Source of the DNA: Anodontia alba
Taxonomy: Eukaryota > Mollusca > Bivalvia > Lucinida > Lucinidae
DNA: 64,000 nucleotides
Reading direction: 5' to 3'
NCBI GenBank assembly: GCA_964016985.1
Contig: OZ024828.1
Span: 10,878,610-10,942,609, forward strand
The notes below the pieces were generated by a model, which was not told where the DNA came from, made no database searches, and was given only the letters and a program-made list of their open reading frames with translations. Both the position numbers and the translations under genes were made by a program. How positions within the stretch are numbered: position 1 is the stretch's first letter; each line of letters starts with the position of its first letter. This document shows positions 62,316 to 64,000 of the stretch, in pieces.

Positions 62316-62810
62316 GTATGTTAGCGTCATTCAAGTTTTAAGTTGGTAAACTGTATGTAAACCAATGTTGAAGTTTGCACTCAGTATGTAAAGGTCATTC
62401 AAGACTGAGGTTGGTAATATATATGTTACCATCATTCAAGGTTAAAGTTGGCAATCCGTATGTAAATGTCATTTAAAGCGGAAGTTGGTAATCTGTATGT
62501 AAACATCATTCAAGGTGTAAAGTTGACAGTCTGTACGTAAACGTCATTCAAAGCTGAAGTCGGTTATTTGTAAATAAACATCATTCAATGCTGAAGTTGG
62601 GGATCCGTATGTAAACGTTATTTAAGTTTGAAGTTGCAAATCTGTAAGTTAAGTTCACTTAAGGTTGAAGTTGACAAGGTGAATGTAAACGTTATTTAAG
62701 TTTTAAATTGGCAATCTATATGTAAACGTTATTCAAGTTTGAAGTTGACAATCTGTAAATTATCTTTATTCGAGGTTGAAGTTGACAGAGAGTATGTAAA
62801 AGTTTTAGCT

Positions 62811-63150
62811 TTCAAATGTTTACTCTGATTTGGTTCCTTTCTTGGATGCCAAATGTTTTATTCGCCGTTTTTGTGGACATGCATTTCACCTTCTTAAGCA
62901 AAAAGTAAGCGGTATTCCAAAACAAATTTACCACTTAAACATAGCAGAAAAAAAAAAAAAAAAAAAAAAAAAAGAAAAAAATACTATGATGAATTTGCCT
63001 CAGACTATTTCTTCAAACTTTCCTGGTGATTGTCAAAAACTCGCCAAATTATTTTTGAATGGAATTTTCAACGTTGTAGTATTATCGGACGATATTTCGA
63101 ATGACGTCACAAAGATTAAAGCTGATGACGTCATATGTGAACACTAACGT
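62811..63150. other. unrecognised stretch with poly(A) at 62947-62973
   Basis: The forward frame 62830-63147 (105 codons) spans the A run. The part after it (NLPQTISSNFPGDCQKLAKL) is open but unrecognised. Confidence 0.4.
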
Positions 63151-63500
63151 CATCCAATTATTTGGGAATAATTGATCGTTAAATAATACAGAAACAAATA
63201 AAGATATAATAATACAGAAACAAAAAAGAAAACAATTGTTTTTTAAATGTAGACACAACACCTATAGTTTCTATAAACAATGCTTCTGAACCAGACTACA
63301 GACATAGTCAGAATCCCCTATAAACAAGTCACTTCTGTTTACATTCATGCCATCTTTTCTTTTGATCAGCAATTGCAATTATGTCTTCTAGGGAAATAGT
63401 TCCTGAAATGTAGAAAAATAACATGTTCTATCCTCAAATCTGCGAATAGAGAAAAAAAACTCAACATTTCTTGCATTGCATCGAAAGAAATCTACTTTAA
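63150..63500. other. AT-rich stretch without recognised feature
   Basis: Direct repeat ATAATACAGAAACAAA twice at 63184-63224. Nothing else recognised. Confidence 0.45.
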
Positions 63501-63507
63501 GTAATGT

Positions 63508-63702
63508 GCACCCAGCGAAGACTCAGATCAGACTGCGCAATCGCGCAGTCTGATCTGAGTCTTTGCTAGGCGCCCTGTGGATTTCCGAGGAACCAAGGTT
63601 TCCACAGACTGAGATTCTGATCGGAATGCCCGGATGCGAATGTTGATGTGAGTCTTGACTGGATAGACATGTCAAAAGGTACAGTATTGTACGTTGCGAC
63701 TC
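63508..63702 (+). mobile_element. F-family element (F15), left end eroded
   Basis: The first hairpin is nearly perfect: CCAGCGAAGACTCAGATCAG and complement over CTGCGCAATCGCGCAG (63511-63571). The second hairpin is decayed. The right end GTACAGTATTGTACGTTGCG is a-type. Confidence 0.83.
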
Positions 63703-63892
63703 CCTTAATTAGATCAGAGATTTATTTACTAACTGGCGCCGTACACGCAACGAACACATTCGACTTTTGTTTAATTTCGCCACTCTGAATTCTGTGTTTT
63801 AGCTAAGAAAACTGTTAATTAGAGACAACATGCACAATGGCGGATGTCTGAAGATGTTTGTTGTTCAAATCTTATTTAATACTGCAAATGAA

Positions 63893-64000
63893 GGTCATCC
63901 ACCCATCGACCCATCTATGCATCCATCCATGCATGCATGCACCAGTCTTTCCATGCATGCATGCGTGCATAAATGCATGCATCCATCCATCCCCGCATGC
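63893..64000. repeat. CATC/CATG-rich simple repeat, cut by window end
   Basis: Units CATC, CATG and GCATGCAT in irregular order, continuing to the last base. Confidence 0.92.

Larger units (their letters stand above)
59303..62810. repeat. degenerate 37-bp minisatellite array, about 3.5 kb
   Basis: Roughly 80-90 units averaging 37 bp, each containing a version of TTGGCAATCTGTATGTAAAC. Unit length varies by a few bases and identity between neighbours is moderate, so the array is old. The unit length is not a multiple of three and stops are frequent, so it is not coding. Two H elements interrupt it (59356-59592, 62071-62315). Confidence 0.95.

Noticed and set aside
59303..62810. CRISPR-like array of 37-bp repeats
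   Set aside because: Units are contiguous and degenerate with no distinct spacers, in a eukaryotic context: an ordinary minisatellite. The 38-bp array at 51.8 kb and the 20-bp array at 43.7 kb are rejected for the same reason.

Overview
This window looks like non-coding, repeat-saturated nuclear DNA of a marine invertebrate, most likely a bivalve mollusc. That assignment is inference: it rests on AT-rich composition, abundant simple repeats, tRNA-derived SINEs and a very high density of palindromic MITE-like elements. I found no protein-coding gene, rRNA or functional tRNA that I can support. Open frames are short (longest 169 codons) and run through homopolymers, repeat arms or tandem repeats. 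No transposase or reverse transcriptase frame is visible, so every mobile element here appears non-autonomous.

The dominant component is a set of short elements built around strong central hairpins. Family names are mine. A: 23 copies, about 280 bp, ends CATYACGAAAACA. B and C: pogo/Tigger-like ends beginning CAGTCGA, flanked by TA. D: hairpin of TTTCATGCAAATTGTCTCC. E: short relatives of the A hairpin. F: core GCGCCCAGCGAAGACTCAGA. G, G' and G'': ends TTAACC, hairpin base AAACAGTGTAGA. H: ends GGGCCCAGTTGTTC. I: ends CACTGTAAAAAA. J: 107 bp palindrome flanked by TA. L: hairpin AAAGGAAAGAATTTGCTCC. M: dispersed coding-like fragments. N, O, P and Q: further inverted-repeat elements. For A, strand + means the CATCACG/GACCCCC end comes first.

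Layout: 1-9 kb holds F, C, A, G and B copies with simple repeats between. 9-19 kb holds A, D, G and C copies, with an M relic between two inverted A copies at 16.3-17.2 kb. 19-28 kb holds a B element carrying a nested A, an F carrying a nested A, and a tandem duplication containing A copies. 28-44 kb has mixed families, two SINEs (one with a nested A), an inverted pair of I elements and an 11-unit minisatellite bounded by inverted repeats (43.7 kb). 44-59 kb has N, P, L, F and H copies and a duplicated minisatellite block (51.8-52.7 kb). 59.3-62.8 kb is a degenerate 37-bp minisatellite carrying two H insertions. The window closes with an F copy and a CATG/CATC-rich tract.

Two observations stand out. 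First, A elements nested in four unrelated repeats show no target-site duplication when compared with the uninterrupted copies. Second, central hairpins and outer termini behave as interchangeable modules: A, B and E share a core hairpin but not their ends, F copies share a core with at least three different matched terminal pairs, and G, G' and G'' share a stem base with different hairpin heads.
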